Shown: positions 1 through 8,381, counted from the first letter of the stretch. The stretch is DNA of 64,000 nt from Halonatronum saccharophilum DSM 13868 (GCF_000517025.1 NZ_KI912094.1:614141-678140); one strand, 5' to 3'. Notes: generated by a model from the sequence alone, not told the origin. Made by a program: numbers and translations.

Positions 1-180
1 TCCCTAAGCCCTTCCCCTTATCTAAGGAGAAGCTGATCTTGGCACGAAGAGTCTTGTTCTTTAGACTCTGAGGGGGGAACTACTTTCCCCCTCTCTTCAG
101 AGGAGGAGAGGCTGGTTTTGCACGGAGTGGTCGATAGACCCGAAGGGGGGGTAGGGGGGTGAGGTGTGAGTTCTTGACCT
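1..180. repeat. GC-rich degenerate direct repeat at left edge
   Basis: This stretch holds no gene I can support. It is much richer in G and C than the rest of the window. A motif at about 25-52 (GGAGAAGCTGATCTTGGCAC) recurs in altered form at about 103-130 (GGAGAGGCTGGTTTTGCAC), each followed by a G-rich or C-rich tract. It looks like a decayed dispersed repeat, and no function can be assigned. Confidence 0.35.
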
Positions 181-190
181 TACTCATTAC

Positions 191-212
191 TAGTGGCACG
201 AAAGTGCCACTA
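191..212. other. Perfect hairpin with GAAA tetraloop
   Basis: Arms TAGTGGCAC and GTGCCACTA enclose a GAAA loop of the GNRA class. No T-run follows on either side, so it is not a clear intrinsic terminator. It sits just upstream of the promoter-like TATAAT (243-248) of the YbjQ gene. It may be an upstream transcript end or part of a repeat. Confidence 0.5.
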
Positions 213-283
213 TATTACTATATACTTTCGCTTTAAATCTAGTATAATAAAGATATAAAGATGATTTAAGGGAGGAATTGACC

Positions 284-598
284 TTGTTAATTATAACTAA
301 TGATCAGATTGCTGGTAAGGAGATTAAAGAAACATTGGGTTTGGTTAGAGGGAATACAATCAGGGCCAAACATATTGGAAATGATATAATGGCAGGATTA
401 AAGAATTTAGTCGGAGGGGAAGTTAAAGCTTATACGAAAATGATTACCGATGCAAGAGAAGAAGCAATAAAAAGAATGGAAAGAGAAGCAGTAGACCTAG
501 GAGCAGATGCAATCATCAATGTTAGATTTACCACCTCTCAAGTTATGCAAGGAGCAGCCGAAATTCTAGCCTACGGAACAGCAGTGAAATTAGGTTAA
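284..598 (+). CDS. YbjQ/UPF0145 family protein
   Basis: The 104-residue product belongs to the UPF0145 (YbjQ) family, small soluble alpha/beta proteins of unknown cellular role that form ring oligomers. Family features visible are the N-terminal LIITNDQIAGKEI strand-turn, the GLVRGNTIRAK segment, the acidic/basic helix EEAIKRMEREA, and the core GADAIINVRF followed by GTAVKLG at the end. Length matches the usual 103-107 residues. I chose the TTG at 284 because AAGGGAGG at 268-275 lies 8 nt upstream; the TTG at 278 would leave only 2 nt. A TATAAT at 243-248 is a plausible -10 box. It is a single-gene unit with no functional partner next to it. Confidence 0.85.
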   Translation: MLIITNDQIAGKEIKETLGLVRGNTIRAKHIGNDIMAGLKNLVGGEVKAYTKMITDAREEAIKRMEREAVDLGADAIINVRFTTSQVMQGAAEILAYGTAVKLG

Positions 599-599
599 G

Positions 600-695
600 A
601 ATATAGTGTCAGTGTCTGTGTCTGTGTCTGTGCCAGTTCAGACCTAAGTTTTTGACTTTACTGACACAGATTACTGACACTGACACTATTAATAA
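600..695. repeat. Inverted, partly tandem TGTC/CTGTG repeat
   Basis: AATAGTGTCAGTG-type sequence on the left is mirrored by CACTGACACTATT on the right. The left arm also carries TGTCTG units repeated in tandem. A shorter relative (CTGTCAGTGTCAGTACCAG) lies at about 1395-1415 on the other side of the next gene. It may act as a terminator between the convergent genes, but no clean T-run follows. Confidence 0.5.
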
Positions 696-713
696 AGCTT
701 TGCTTTATTAATA

Positions 714-1301
714 CTATCCTTCAATCTGTATGAATACATCAAGTCTGTCATCTCTAAGTTCACCAGCCACATTCCACCCTGTGATTCTATAGATCCCTGG
801 TGGAACCTGCTGACCATCATCATCACTTTGATCCCAAATCTCTCTAAAGACCTGAGACTGAGCTGGTTCTAAAGTAACAACTCTTGTGACTTGAGAAAAC
901 ACCCTAGCTGCTGACCAGATCCATAGGCGCTCGCCTTCTCTAAAGGCTCTAAAATCAACCCTTTGACCTGTAGCATAACTTAATTGAATATCTGTATTGC
1001 TGATATTAGTCTTGACTATATTCAACCTAATTCTCTCACCTTGACTATAGACATCCTTGTCAGTAAAAAAGACTATTAACAGCCCATCTACTACTCGATA
1101 ATCGAAGTTTTGTACCCTAACCTCTACCCGATCAGGAATACCTGGTATATCTGGAAGGTCAGTCGGTATGAGCAGAGTTTGACCCACCTCTATCAGATTT
1201 GGATCCTCTATCCTATTAAGCTGAACTATCAAATCTACACTAACACCAAAACGCTGGGCAATCTCAAAGAGAGTATCACCCGGTCTTACCCTATATAACA
1301 T
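714..1301 (-). CDS. LysM domain protein with BsuPI domain
   Basis: An N-terminal LysM domain (residues about 1-46, YRVRPGDTLFEIAQRFGVS to GQTLLIP) is joined by a short Pro-rich linker to a C-terminal BsuPI domain (about 60-190, with IWDQSDDDGQQVPPGIYRITG). LysM binds peptidoglycan glycan strands; BsuPI is the fold of the Bacillus intracellular proteinase inhibitor. No signal peptide or membrane segment is visible, which is odd for a LysM protein, so the site of action is unclear. The start is the ATG at 1301: AAGGAGG lies about 9 nt upstream, whereas the longer frame from 1328 has no such site. The product has 195 residues. Confidence 0.8.
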   Translation of the reverse strand: MLYRVRPGDTLFEIAQRFGVSVDLIVQLNRIEDPNLIEVGQTLLIPTDLPDIPGIPDRVEVRVQNFDYRVVDGLLIVFFTDKDVYSQGERIRLNIVKTNISNTDIQLSYATGQRVDFRAFREGERLWIWSAARVFSQVTRVVTLEPAQSQVFREIWDQSDDDGQQVPPGIYRITGWNVAGELRDDRLDVFIQIEG

Positions 1302-1426
1302 TAAAAAAACCTCCTTCCTTAATTCCATTATAGTAACTCTTATACCTATAATATTCTTAAGAAAGGATTATAGGTACATTTTTATTTTTTACTGTCAGTG
1401 TCAGTACCAGTAAAGTCACAACTTAA

Positions 1427-2794
1427 TTAAATAGCCTCTACTCTCAGTACTCTACCCCACTTTGGTGGAATATCCTTCACATTTACTCCTTGCTTAGTAG
1501 ATTGGAATTTGTCAGAAGGATTCAATAAATCCTTCAATATATAACCTTCTTCTAACTCTACATCCAGTTCCAGATCAACCTTCTCTTCAGAAGCATTGAC
1601 TACTACCAACACCTTCTCTCCATCAAGCTCTCTTAAGAAAGCAAACTGTTGATGATCAACAAATACCTCTTTGTAACTACCTCGTTTTAAGGCATTAGAA
1701 CCTTCTCTTACTCTAGCCAACTTTCCAATAACCTTCTTTAAATCTTGGCTAATCTCTTTGTCTTTCATCTCTTCAATATCCAACATAGGTCGTACAGGAC
1801 TATCATCTCCCCGCTTCTTCTTACCTTCTATTCCCCACTCACTACCATAATAAATAGATGGAGCGCCTGGAATGGTAAATAAGAGGATATGTAAAGGGTA
1901 TAGATGTGCAGAATCCTTTAACCTACTTGCTATTCTGTGTACATCATGGTTATCCACAAAAGAATACAAGAATAGATTCTTATATATTCCCTCCTCACCA
2001 AATTGACGATTTAAAGAATATGCAATCTCATAATAATTCTTATCATTATGGCTTGAATATAGCCCCTTGTAACATTCATAATTGGTTACTGAATCCATCA
2101 AATCTTCTCCTGCCCACTTTCTATAATCACCATGGATAATCTCTCCTAATATCCAGAAATCATCTCTAAGGTTGTTGCAATATGATTTTAAATCTCTTAC
2201 AAAATCAAGGTCTAAACAATCTGCTGCATCTAAACGTAACCCATCAATATTAAATTTATTCACCCACTCCTTCACAGCAGAAAAGATGTACTCTTTTACT
2301 TCTGGATTCTTTAAATTTAGATTAACCAGACTATAATGTCCTTCCCAAGCATTATAAGTAAAGGGATCTCCATAGGGACTTTCATATTTAAAATTAATAT
2401 CTTCAAACCAATCACGATAAGGTGATTCTTTCCCTTTCTCTAATAGATCCTTAAATGCCCAAAAATCTCTCCCCACATGATTAAATACTCCATCTAATAC
2501 TACCTTAATATCATTACCATGAAGAAAATCTACTAATTTAGCAAAGCTTTCATTATCCCCTAACCTATGATCTACATTATAGTAATCCTTAGTATCATAG
2601 CCATGACTGGTAGATTCAAAGATTGGTCCTAGATATATAGCACTTACACCCATCTCCTTTAAGTTATCTACCCATCCGTAAAGTTTATCCATTCGATAAT
2701 TTACTGGTGAAGAAAAATCATTCTCCTTTGGTGCACCACATAACCCTAAAGGATAAATATGATAAAATACAGATTCATAAACCCAATTACTCAT
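1427..2794 (-). CDS. Cytoplasmic alpha-amylase family (GH13) glycosidase
   Basis: This is a 455-residue GH13 enzyme acting on alpha-1,4-glucans or maltodextrins. All four conserved regions are visible: DGVFNHVG (101-108), GLRLDAAD with nucleophile D189, GE with acid/base E218, and FVDNHD ending in D284. A C-terminal beta domain (about 365-455) follows the barrel. No signal peptide is present, so it should degrade oligosaccharides inside the cell, which fits the malEFG importer at 15.4-18.9 kb. The start ATG has AGGAGG 9 nt upstream. The length and short N-terminus suggest cyclomaltodextrinase or neopullulanase-like activity, but specificity cannot be read. It lies 64 bp downstream of a TetR gene on the same strand, with an operator-like site in the gap. 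Confidence 0.9.
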   Translation of the reverse strand: MSNWVYESVFYHIYPLGLCGAPKENDFSSPVNYRMDKLYGWVDNLKEMGVSAIYLGPIFESTSHGYDTKDYYNVDHRLGDNESFAKLVDFLHGNDIKVVLDGVFNHVGRDFWAFKDLLEKGKESPYRDWFEDINFKYESPYGDPFTYNAWEGHYSLVNLNLKNPEVKEYIFSAVKEWVNKFNIDGLRLDAADCLDLDFVRDLKSYCNNLRDDFWILGEIIHGDYRKWAGEDLMDSVTNYECYKGLYSSHNDKNYYEIAYSLNRQFGEEGIYKNLFLYSFVDNHDVHRIASRLKDSAHLYPLHILLFTIPGAPSIYYGSEWGIEGKKKRGDDSPVRPMLDIEEMKDKEISQDLKKVIGKLARVREGSNALKRGSYKEVFVDHQQFAFLRELDGEKVLVVVNASEEKVDLELDVELEEGYILKDLLNPSDKFQSTKQGVNVKDIPPKWGRVLRVEAI

Positions 2795-2827
2795 AATAAA
2801 AACCTCCTATTTGATTTAATATTTTTC

Positions 2828-2843
2828 TATACCGTAAGATATA
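2828..2843. promoter_or_regulatory. Operator-like inverted repeat upstream of amylase
   Basis: TATACCgtaaGATATA is a 16-bp inverted repeat with one mismatch. It has the same half-site and the same 4-nt spacer as the site inside the TetR gene promoter (TATACCactcGGTATA at 3466-3481). It lies between the TetR gene and the amylase gene. I infer that the TetR protein binds both sites. Confidence 0.5.
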
Positions 2844-2858
2844 GAGCTAATAAAAAAA

Positions 2859-3425
2859 TTATGAATAGATACCATGCATAAACTGATGTGCCACCCGACG
2901 AACTAACTCTTGATTTAGATCTACTTCTCCCTCTAAAGATAACCTTATATATGTATTGATTGTTCCTAATAAAGTTGCTGCATAGGAGCGATGTCGACCC
3001 TTCATATTACCATAATCTTTACTTGCTTTGATAAATAAAGATTCAATTATCTTATACTGTTCTTTAATAAACCCATCTACAGCTTTACTTGCTTCACTCA
3101 TAGGTGGAGCAAAGAATAGGGATAACTTCATCCTATAAAACCTACTATTCTCCTTAGCAAATTGAAAGTAGGATTCTACCAAGTTATTGATAGTCAAAGG
3201 TAGATCATGATTGTAGAGAGCACTCTTTTTTATAATTTTATTAAAAAGACCAAATTTCTCTTGAAGCAGTGAATCCAACAAACCTCTTTTGCTACCAAAA
3301 TAATGATAAAGAGTAGGCTTGGTTATCCCAGCACCTTCAACTATCTCCTGCACACCAACCCCATCATATCCTCGCATAGCAAATAGATCTAAAGCAACTT
3401 CGAGAATCTTAGAACGATTATTCAT
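2859..3425 (-). CDS. TetR/AcrR family transcriptional regulator
   Basis: The 188-residue protein has the classic N-terminal TetR helix-turn-helix (about 5-52: ILEVALDLFAMRGYDGVGVQ, then ITKPTLYHYFGSKRGLL). The rest is an all-helical ligand-binding domain with no close similarity I can name. The TTGACA-17-TATACT promoter just upstream contains a palindrome in its spacer, so it probably represses itself. A second copy of that palindrome precedes the adjacent amylase gene, suggesting that amylase is also a target. AAGGTGGTGG serves as ribosome binding site. The effector is unknown. Confidence 0.88.
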   Translation of the reverse strand: MNNRSKILEVALDLFAMRGYDGVGVQEIVEGAGITKPTLYHYFGSKRGLLDSLLQEKFGLFNKIIKKSALYNHDLPLTINNLVESYFQFAKENSRFYRMKLSLFFAPPMSEASKAVDGFIKEQYKIIESLFIKASKDYGNMKGRHRSYAATLLGTINTYIRLSLEGEVDLNQELVRRVAHQFMHGIYS

Positions 3426-3463
3426 TTATTATTCCACCACCTTTTTATCTTATTCTTAGGAGC

Positions 3464-3492
3464 AGTATACCACTCGGTATATAAGGTGTCAA
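3464..3492 (-). promoter_or_regulatory. TetR gene promoter with embedded operator
   Basis: On the minus strand a -35 TTGACA (3487-3492) and a -10 TATACT (3464-3469) are separated by exactly 17 bp. The inverted repeat TATACCactcGGTATA (3466-3481) overlaps the -10 box and the spacer, where a bound repressor would block RNA polymerase. Confidence 0.75.
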
Positions 3493-3545
3493 GCTTCTGT
3501 CTGGAAATTTATTGTGAAAGTTAATAGGCAATTAAATATAAGTTC

Positions 3546-3816
3546 AATCAAGAATTAAGATCCTAAATTAAAAATCTCAAAAATCTTTTTACCACTAATA
3601 AACACCAATAGTCACGAATAAAAGATTTAAAAATCAAAGTCATATCATTAAGTTTTAATACAAAGATATCTAGACTCTATTTAAATTTGTTATTTTTTAT
3701 ATAATTATTGATTAGATTAATTATTTTAATTAATTTTGAACTATATTAGTGTTAATTCGTGTTCATTAGTGGTTTCAAAAAGATCTTGAACTTCAGGATT
3801 TTTAATTTTTAAAAGT
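3546..3816. repeat. Long palindromic intergenic repeat, family B
   Basis: The 473-bp gap between the TetR gene and the hydrolase holds a long imperfect inverted repeat. The left arm reads CACTAATAAACACCAAT then CACGAATAAAAG (3593-3624); the right arm reads TTAGTGTTAATTCGTG and TTCATTAGTGGTTTC. The outer arms (TCAAGAATTAAGATCC and GATCTTGAACTTCAGGA) also pair. A second copy is at 48731-48890. No open frame is supported inside. Confidence 0.7.
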
Positions 3817-3898
3817 TCATCTATGTTACTATTTAAGCAACAAGCCACACATATCAAACTAAAAAATCATAATCTATTAATAAAAAGGAGGTATGCAA

Positions 3899-4777
3899 AT
3901 GAGCATATACAGACCAATCTGTGCTCGAAGGTTAGCCAATATCTTAGGAGGTAGAGAGGATTATTTTCAGACCAGCACAGGAAGAATATACTACAATGAG
4001 GCAGGTGAAGGTGAACCACTACTCTTAATCCATGGAATAAATGCAGGGGCTTCCAACCTTGAATGGGCCAACAACTTTAAAACTCTCAGTCAACACTTTA
4101 AAGTCTATGCTATAGACTTACCCGGTTTTGCCCGCTCTGATAAGGAAGAAACTATCTATAGACCAGAAATTCATATACAAGCAATTACCGAGTTTATTCG
4201 TAATAAAATTAAAAGTCCAGTTAAGATTTTAAGTAGTGGATTATCAGCAGCATACTCTTCCTTCATAGCTGCTAATAATCTTGGGCTTATTGAATCGTTG
4301 GCCCTAGTTACTCCATCTGGACTGACCCCTGATCCTATATGTTCAACTAGTTTTAGCGTATATAATCTCTTTACAAATCCAATCCAAGGTGATGGACTTT
4401 ATAATACCTTTACATCAAGGGTAAGCATCAGATACTTCTTAGAAGAGTTTATCTACCAAAAGACTGAGCTAGTAACTACTAGACTTGTCAATTATACCTT
4501 TATCTCAGCCCACCAATGTCCAAATGCCAAGTATGCTCCCGTCTCTTTTGTAGCTGGATTTAGCGAATTAGATATTAGACCCTTCTTTTCTGAGCTCGAA
4601 ATACCTATTTTAGTTCTATGGGGAAGAGAAGCTAAATTAAATCCAGTTGAAAATTTAGATCAATTTAGAAATCTAAACCCTGAAATTGAATATAAAATCT
4701 TTGAAAATAGCGGACTTATTCCCCAAAGAGAGCGGGCAGTAGACTTTAATAGAATAATTATTGACTTCTTTTCTTAA
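3899..4777 (+). CDS. Alpha/beta-hydrolase fold protein, triad apparently lost
   Basis: The 292-residue protein has the alpha/beta-hydrolase layout: LLLIHGINAGA (oxyanion loop), IDLPGFARSD, the beta5 strand and elbow, a cap region, and ILVLWGREAKLNP near the end. Aligned by eye without gaps to the usual family pattern, the three catalytic positions are changed: the nucleophile Ser of GHSMGG is Gly in SSGLSA, the Asp after WG is Ala in WGREAKLNP, and the His of AGHLP is Leu in SGLIP. It may be a non-enzymatic binding protein. The start at 3899 is 7 nt after AAGGAGG (3885-3891); the ATG at 3893 is too close. No signal peptide is seen. It is a single gene ended by a strong terminator. Confidence 0.75.
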   Translation: MSIYRPICARRLANILGGREDYFQTSTGRIYYNEAGEGEPLLLIHGINAGASNLEWANNFKTLSQHFKVYAIDLPGFARSDKEETIYRPEIHIQAITEFIRNKIKSPVKILSSGLSAAYSSFIAANNLGLIESLALVTPSGLTPDPICSTSFSVYNLFTNPIQGDGLYNTFTSRVSIRYFLEEFIYQKTELVTTRLVNYTFISAHQCPNAKYAPVSFVAGFSELDIRPFFSELEIPILVLWGREAKLNPVENLDQFRNLNPEIEYKIFENSGLIPQRERAVDFNRIIIDFFS

Positions 4778-4778
4778 T

Positions 4779-4828
4779 AAAAATAAAGATGGTCTTCTCA
4801 AGACCTTGAAAAGACCATCTTTATTTTT
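4779..4828. terminator. Bidirectional terminator
   Basis: Perfect 18-bp arms (AAAAATAAAGATGGTCTT and its complement at 4811-4828) end in A- and T-runs on both sides. It serves the plus-strand hydrolase and the minus-strand ddh gene, which converge here. Confidence 0.9.
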
Positions 4829-4835
4829 ATTTATT

Positions 4836-5825
4836 TTACAATAGTTCTTTTCTTAATTGAGCTCCAGACTTAGGTGATAAATAAGCTAAAGGTATATCAA
4901 ATACCGTTGTAGCACCAGTTTGTCCTTCATTATTCAAACGGTAAACAGCTCTAGCATAAGCTATAAGTACGCTAGAAGTAAATTCTGGATTACTATCTAA
5001 CTTTAAACCAAACTCGATAATCTGATTATTCTCTCCATCATTTCCTGTCTTACCACTACGGATAACAAATCCACCATGTGGCATAGCGGAATGATCTGCC
5101 TTTAACTCCTCTTCTGTAATGAAATTTACAGTTGTATCATACTCATCAAAGTAGTTAGGCATCTCTTTAATCTCTTTAGCAATCTCATCCTTATCTGCTC
5201 CTTCCTGGGCTACTACATAACATTCACGAAGGTGTTTTTCTCTAGTAGTTAACTCTGGTCCTTCACCACTTCTAACTCTATCAATTGCTTCTTCAATAGG
5301 GATAGTATATTGAACACCATTCTTTACACCATCTATCCTTCTAATAGCATCAGAGTGACCCTGGCTAACTCCACGACCCCAGAAAGTATAATCCTTTCCT
5401 TCAGGAAGTACAGCACCAGCTAGCATTCTATTCATAGAGAATAAACCTGGATCCCATCCAATAGAGATAGCACTAGTATTTCCGTTATCCTTAGCTGCTT
5501 TATTTATTTCCTCATAATACTCAGGAATCTTAGCATGAGTATCGAAGCTATCTACAGTATTAAATAACTTAGCAAACTTTGGTCCTTGTACTGGAAGGTC
5601 TGTAGCAGAACCTCCACATAATAGCATTACATCTATCTTTCCTACATAATCTGCTGCATCATCAACATGTACAACTTCAACCTTATCATCACCAACATCT
5701 ACACTATCTGCAGGTCTTCTAGTAAATACACCTACAAGCTCCATATCTTCATTTTGATTAATGGCAGCTTGAGCTCCCCTGCCTAGATTACCATAACCAA
5801 CAATTCCTACTTTAATCTTCTCCAT
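4836..5825 (-). CDS. ddh: meso-diaminopimelate D-dehydrogenase
   Basis: This NADPH-dependent enzyme (EC 1.4.1.16) makes meso-diaminopimelate from tetrahydrodipicolinate in one step, supplying lysine and peptidoglycan. The N-terminal Rossmann motif VGIVGYGNLGRG (about 5-16) and the family segments VFTRR, GWDPGLFSMNR and FWGRGVSQGHSDAIRRI are visible. The product has 329 residues, close to the usual 320-330. The start ATG at 5825 has GGAGGG 7 nt upstream; an in-frame ATG at 5840 overlaps that site. A TATAAT (complement of 5882-5887) is a likely -10. It is a single gene and no other lys/dap gene is near. Confidence 0.92.
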   Translation of the reverse strand: MEKIKVGIVGYGNLGRGAQAAINQNEDMELVGVFTRRPADSVDVGDDKVEVVHVDDAADYVGKIDVMLLCGGSATDLPVQGPKFAKLFNTVDSFDTHAKIPEYYEEINKAAKDNGNTSAISIGWDPGLFSMNRMLAGAVLPEGKDYTFWGRGVSQGHSDAIRRIDGVKNGVQYTIPIEEAIDRVRSGEGPELTTREKHLRECYVVAQEGADKDEIAKEIKEMPNYFDEYDTTVNFITEEELKADHSAMPHGGFVIRSGKTGNDGENNQIIEFGLKLDSNPEFTSSVLIAYARAVYRLNNEGQTGATTVFDIPLAYLSPKSGAQLRKELL

Positions 5826-5938
5826 ATCTTTTCCCTCCATTTACTTAAAATATTGATATTATGTATCATAAACGTGATTATATTATAACATATCTTTTCC
5901 CATGATGAAAGCTGTTTTTTTATAGTGAAATCCAACGA

Positions 5939-6000
5939 ATGGTTTATGGTGGACTTGCCATAAAGGGTTCGGTTTTTGAACCCGAAGGGTTATAAACCAT
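5939..6000. repeat. Nested palindrome upstream of ddh
   Basis: Outer arms ATGGTTTAT and ATAAACCAT (5939-5947 and 5992-6000) enclose an inner hairpin GGGTTC/GAACCC (5965-5970 and 5978-5983). The segment is richer in G and C than its surroundings. A related hairpin with GGGTTTAT and ATAAACCC arms lies between pflB and pflA near 56615-56637. Confidence 0.55.
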
Positions 6001-6057
6001 AAGAAGTACTCTTGAACTTTTCTTTTTGCTTTTAAAAGCTAAACTATATTAGCTAAA

Positions 6058-6091
6058 AAAGATAATCTCTCTTATAAGAGAGATTATCTTT
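6058..6091. terminator. Terminator of ferritin gene
   Basis: A perfect 34-nt palindrome (arms AAAGATAATCTCTCTTA and its complement) lies just past the ferritin stop. On the minus strand it is followed by a T-rich run. Confidence 0.85.
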
Positions 6092-6097
6092 AACAAA

Positions 6098-6607
6098 CTA
6101 TTCTCCAGCAGGTGGAGTGAAAGTTCTTTGGGCCAACTCATTGTCTAACATATAGATACCAGTTCCATTTTCACCAATACGCTCTACCTTCTTTAAAAGA
6201 GCATCCATAGAAGCCTCTTCTTCAACCTGCTCATCTACAAACCATTGTAATAAGCTAATAGCTGGATAGTTACTCTCCTCTCTAGCAATGTCCATCAACT
6301 TATAGATTCTCTTAGTAATAAATTTTTCATGATCTAAAGCAAAGCTAATAGCATCTACTATAGAATCAAAATCATTTTCTGGATCACCTAAACCTTTAAG
6401 TACAACCCTCTCACCCATTTCATCAATAAAGTTAAAAAACTTTTGCCCATGAAAACGCTCTTCTTCAGCCTGAACCTCAAAGAAATGAGCAAACCCTTCT
6501 AAATCCTCAGCCTTAAAGTAAGCTGCCAATGCTAAATAGTAATGAGCCGACTCATACTCAAACTTAACCTGTTCATTTAACTCTTCTAATAATCTTTCTC
6601 CTAACAT
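6098..6607 (-). CDS. ftnA: Bacterial non-heme ferritin
   Basis: This 169-residue ferritin oxidises Fe(II) and stores iron in a 24-subunit cytoplasmic cage. The ferroxidase ligands fall at E17, E50, H53, E94 and Q127, the same positions as in E. coli FtnA. No heme-binding Met typical of bacterioferritin is needed or evident. It is a single gene with its own terminator. The minus-strand start has GGGGG upstream. It probably helps protect this anaerobe from iron and oxygen stress (inference). Confidence 0.93.
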   Translation of the reverse strand: MLGERLLEELNEQVKFEYESAHYYLALAAYFKAEDLEGFAHFFEVQAEEERFHGQKFFNFIDEMGERVVLKGLGDPENDFDSIVDAISFALDHEKFITKRIYKLMDIAREESNYPAISLLQWFVDEQVEEEASMDALLKKVERIGENGTGIYMLDNELAQRTFTPPAGE

Positions 6608-6715
6608 AAATAATCCCCCTTTTAAATTATGTATTGCGTATTAATAATTATTCTCTATAAAGATGTATTATCCTTCAAACTATCTAATTTTGTAATAAAG
6701 ATCAAGCAACTACCT

Positions 6716-7195
6716 TTAAATGTGATAAGGTTCACCCTTAATTATCTTAAAAGCACGATAAACCTGCTCTAAAAGAATCAGCCTAGCCATTTGATGGGTA
6801 AATGTCATATGAGAGAAGGATAGAATATAATCTGATCTATCCCTCACACTCTTATGTAAACCTAGTGCCCCACCAATAATAAACTCAATACTGCTATATC
6901 CTTGAACCTGTAAGTTGGAGATGGATTTAGCCAAACCCTCAGAACTCATATGCTTACCCTGTGGATCTAAGGCAATAGTATAAGACCTTGCATCTAATCT
7001 CTCTAAGATACGTTGGCCCTCCTCCTTCTTAATTCCCTCCACCTCTGCTGAGCTTAAACTTCCACCTATTTTTTCATCCTTGACCTCAATAACCTCTAAA
7101 TCAACATGCCTTTGTAATCTCTTTGTAAATTCATTTATCCCTTGCATAATATAACTTTCTTTGATCTTTCCTACACTTATTACTCTAACCTTCAT
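6716..7195 (-). CDS. rlmH: 23S rRNA pseudouridine-1915 N3-methyltransferase RlmH
   Basis: RlmH is a small SPOUT methyltransferase that modifies pseudouridine 1915 in helix 69 of 23S rRNA. The knot region is visible as IEFIIGGALGLHKSVRDRSD, followed by SHMTFTHQMARLILLEQVYRAFKI and the C-terminal GEPYHI. The 159-residue length matches the family exactly. I start it at ATG 7195, with GGAGGGG 5 nt upstream; a frame open further up to 7222 would overlap htrA. It lies 19 bp downstream of htrA. The walJ-htrA-rlmH order is conserved in many Firmicutes. Confidence 0.95.
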   Translation of the reverse strand: MKVRVISVGKIKESYIMQGINEFTKRLQRHVDLEVIEVKDEKIGGSLSSAEVEGIKKEEGQRILERLDARSYTIALDPQGKHMSSEGLAKSISNLQVQGYSSIEFIIGGALGLHKSVRDRSDYILSFSHMTFTHQMARLILLEQVYRAFKIIKGEPYHI

Positions 7196-7214
7196 TATAA
7201 CCCCTCCATTACCA

Positions 7215-8381
7215 CTATTCAATATTAGTTGGTCTCTCTTCTAATTCTATGACCTGATTATCTACTTCCCCCTCTCGATAAAAGATAACATCTATCTCTT
7301 CTCCAATTCCTTTATCATTTAGTATTTCTGTTAAATCATCCATTCTCTCTATACTTATCCCATCTATTTCTACAATAATATCTCCTCGGGCCAACCCTCC
7401 CTTAGCGGCAGGACTTCCCTCAACTACCCTAACCAGATAAACTCCTCTTTCTCTAGCAAGATTATACTCTCTAGCCAGATCAGGTGTTATATCTCCTCCA
7501 TATATACCTAACCAAGGTCTTATGACCTTACCTTCCTCTATCAACTCTTGAGCTATCTCCCTGGCAGTATTAATAGGAATTGCAAAACCAATACCCTGTG
7601 CTTCTCTGATTATAGCTGTATTAATCCCAATAACCTTCCCACTACTATCTAAGAGTGCACCTCCACTATTGCCTGGATTTATTGCTGCATCTGTCTGGAT
7701 CATATCGGTTAGTTCTACACCCTCTTGTAAAGGTAATCTCCTATCCAAAGCACTAACCACACCAGTTGTTACTGTATTAGAAAAACCATAAGGATTCCCT
7801 ATCGCTATTGCTAGTTGGCCCACCTTCAACTCTTGAGAGTCTCCTAATTCTAGTGAATGCATTAAATCATCTGGTATATCGGCTTTGATTATAGCCAAAT
7901 CAGTCACTGGATCTCTACCTACAACTTCACCTGGATAAGACTTTTGAGCTGCAGGTAAGATAACTGTAATCTGATCAGCCCCCTCTACCACATGATTGTT
8001 GGTAATAATATAACCCTCTTCATTGAAGATAACACCAGAACCTTCCCCCTCTACCTCTTTATGATTGCGGCGAGCAAAGAAGTCATAGATTACTCTTTCC
8101 TTAACTGTCTTAATCTTTACTACTCCAGGGCCAACCTCCTCAACCACATCACTAACCTCTAGTCTTCCTTCAGCCCCTGTATTACCTACCCCTTCTAAGG
8201 TCCCAGTTCCATCCTCAACAGCACCACCACTATATTTAGGATCTGTTGGTTGAGAGATATAATTGTTAGTAATAAAATAAGCAACCCCAACACCAACTAA
8301 AGCAAATATAACTCCCGTTATTAAATAAGATCTTACTGTACCTCTTCTCTTATAACCGTCATCCTTAGAAAATATATCCAC
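7215..8381 (-). CDS. htrA: HtrA/DegP-type membrane-anchored serine protease
   Basis: This 388-residue protease degrades misfolded envelope proteins. It has a short cytoplasmic N-terminus, one transmembrane anchor (about 18-38), a Gly-rich linker, a trypsin-like domain with triad H130 (TNNHVVEG), D161 (DLAIIKAD) and S239 (NPGNSGG), and one PDZ domain (about 290-375). The start is GTG 8381, preceded by GAGGTG. It sits between walJ and rlmH, as do its relatives in Bacillus, although no walRK two-component genes are present upstream here. Regulation cannot be read from the sequence. Confidence 0.93.
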   Translation of the reverse strand: MDIFSKDDGYKRRGTVRSYLITGVIFALVGVGVAYFITNNYISQPTDPKYSGGAVEDGTGTLEGVGNTGAEGRLEVSDVVEEVGPGVVKIKTVKERVIYDFFARRNHKEVEGEGSGVIFNEEGYIITNNHVVEGADQITVILPAAQKSYPGEVVGRDPVTDLAIIKADIPDDLMHSLELGDSQELKVGQLAIAIGNPYGFSNTVTTGVVSALDRRLPLQEGVELTDMIQTDAAINPGNSGGALLDSSGKVIGINTAIIREAQGIGFAIPINTAREIAQELIEEGKVIRPWLGIYGGDITPDLAREYNLARERGVYLVRVVEGSPAAKGGLARGDIIVEIDGISIERMDDLTEILNDKGIGEEIDVIFYREGEVDNQVIELEERPTNIE

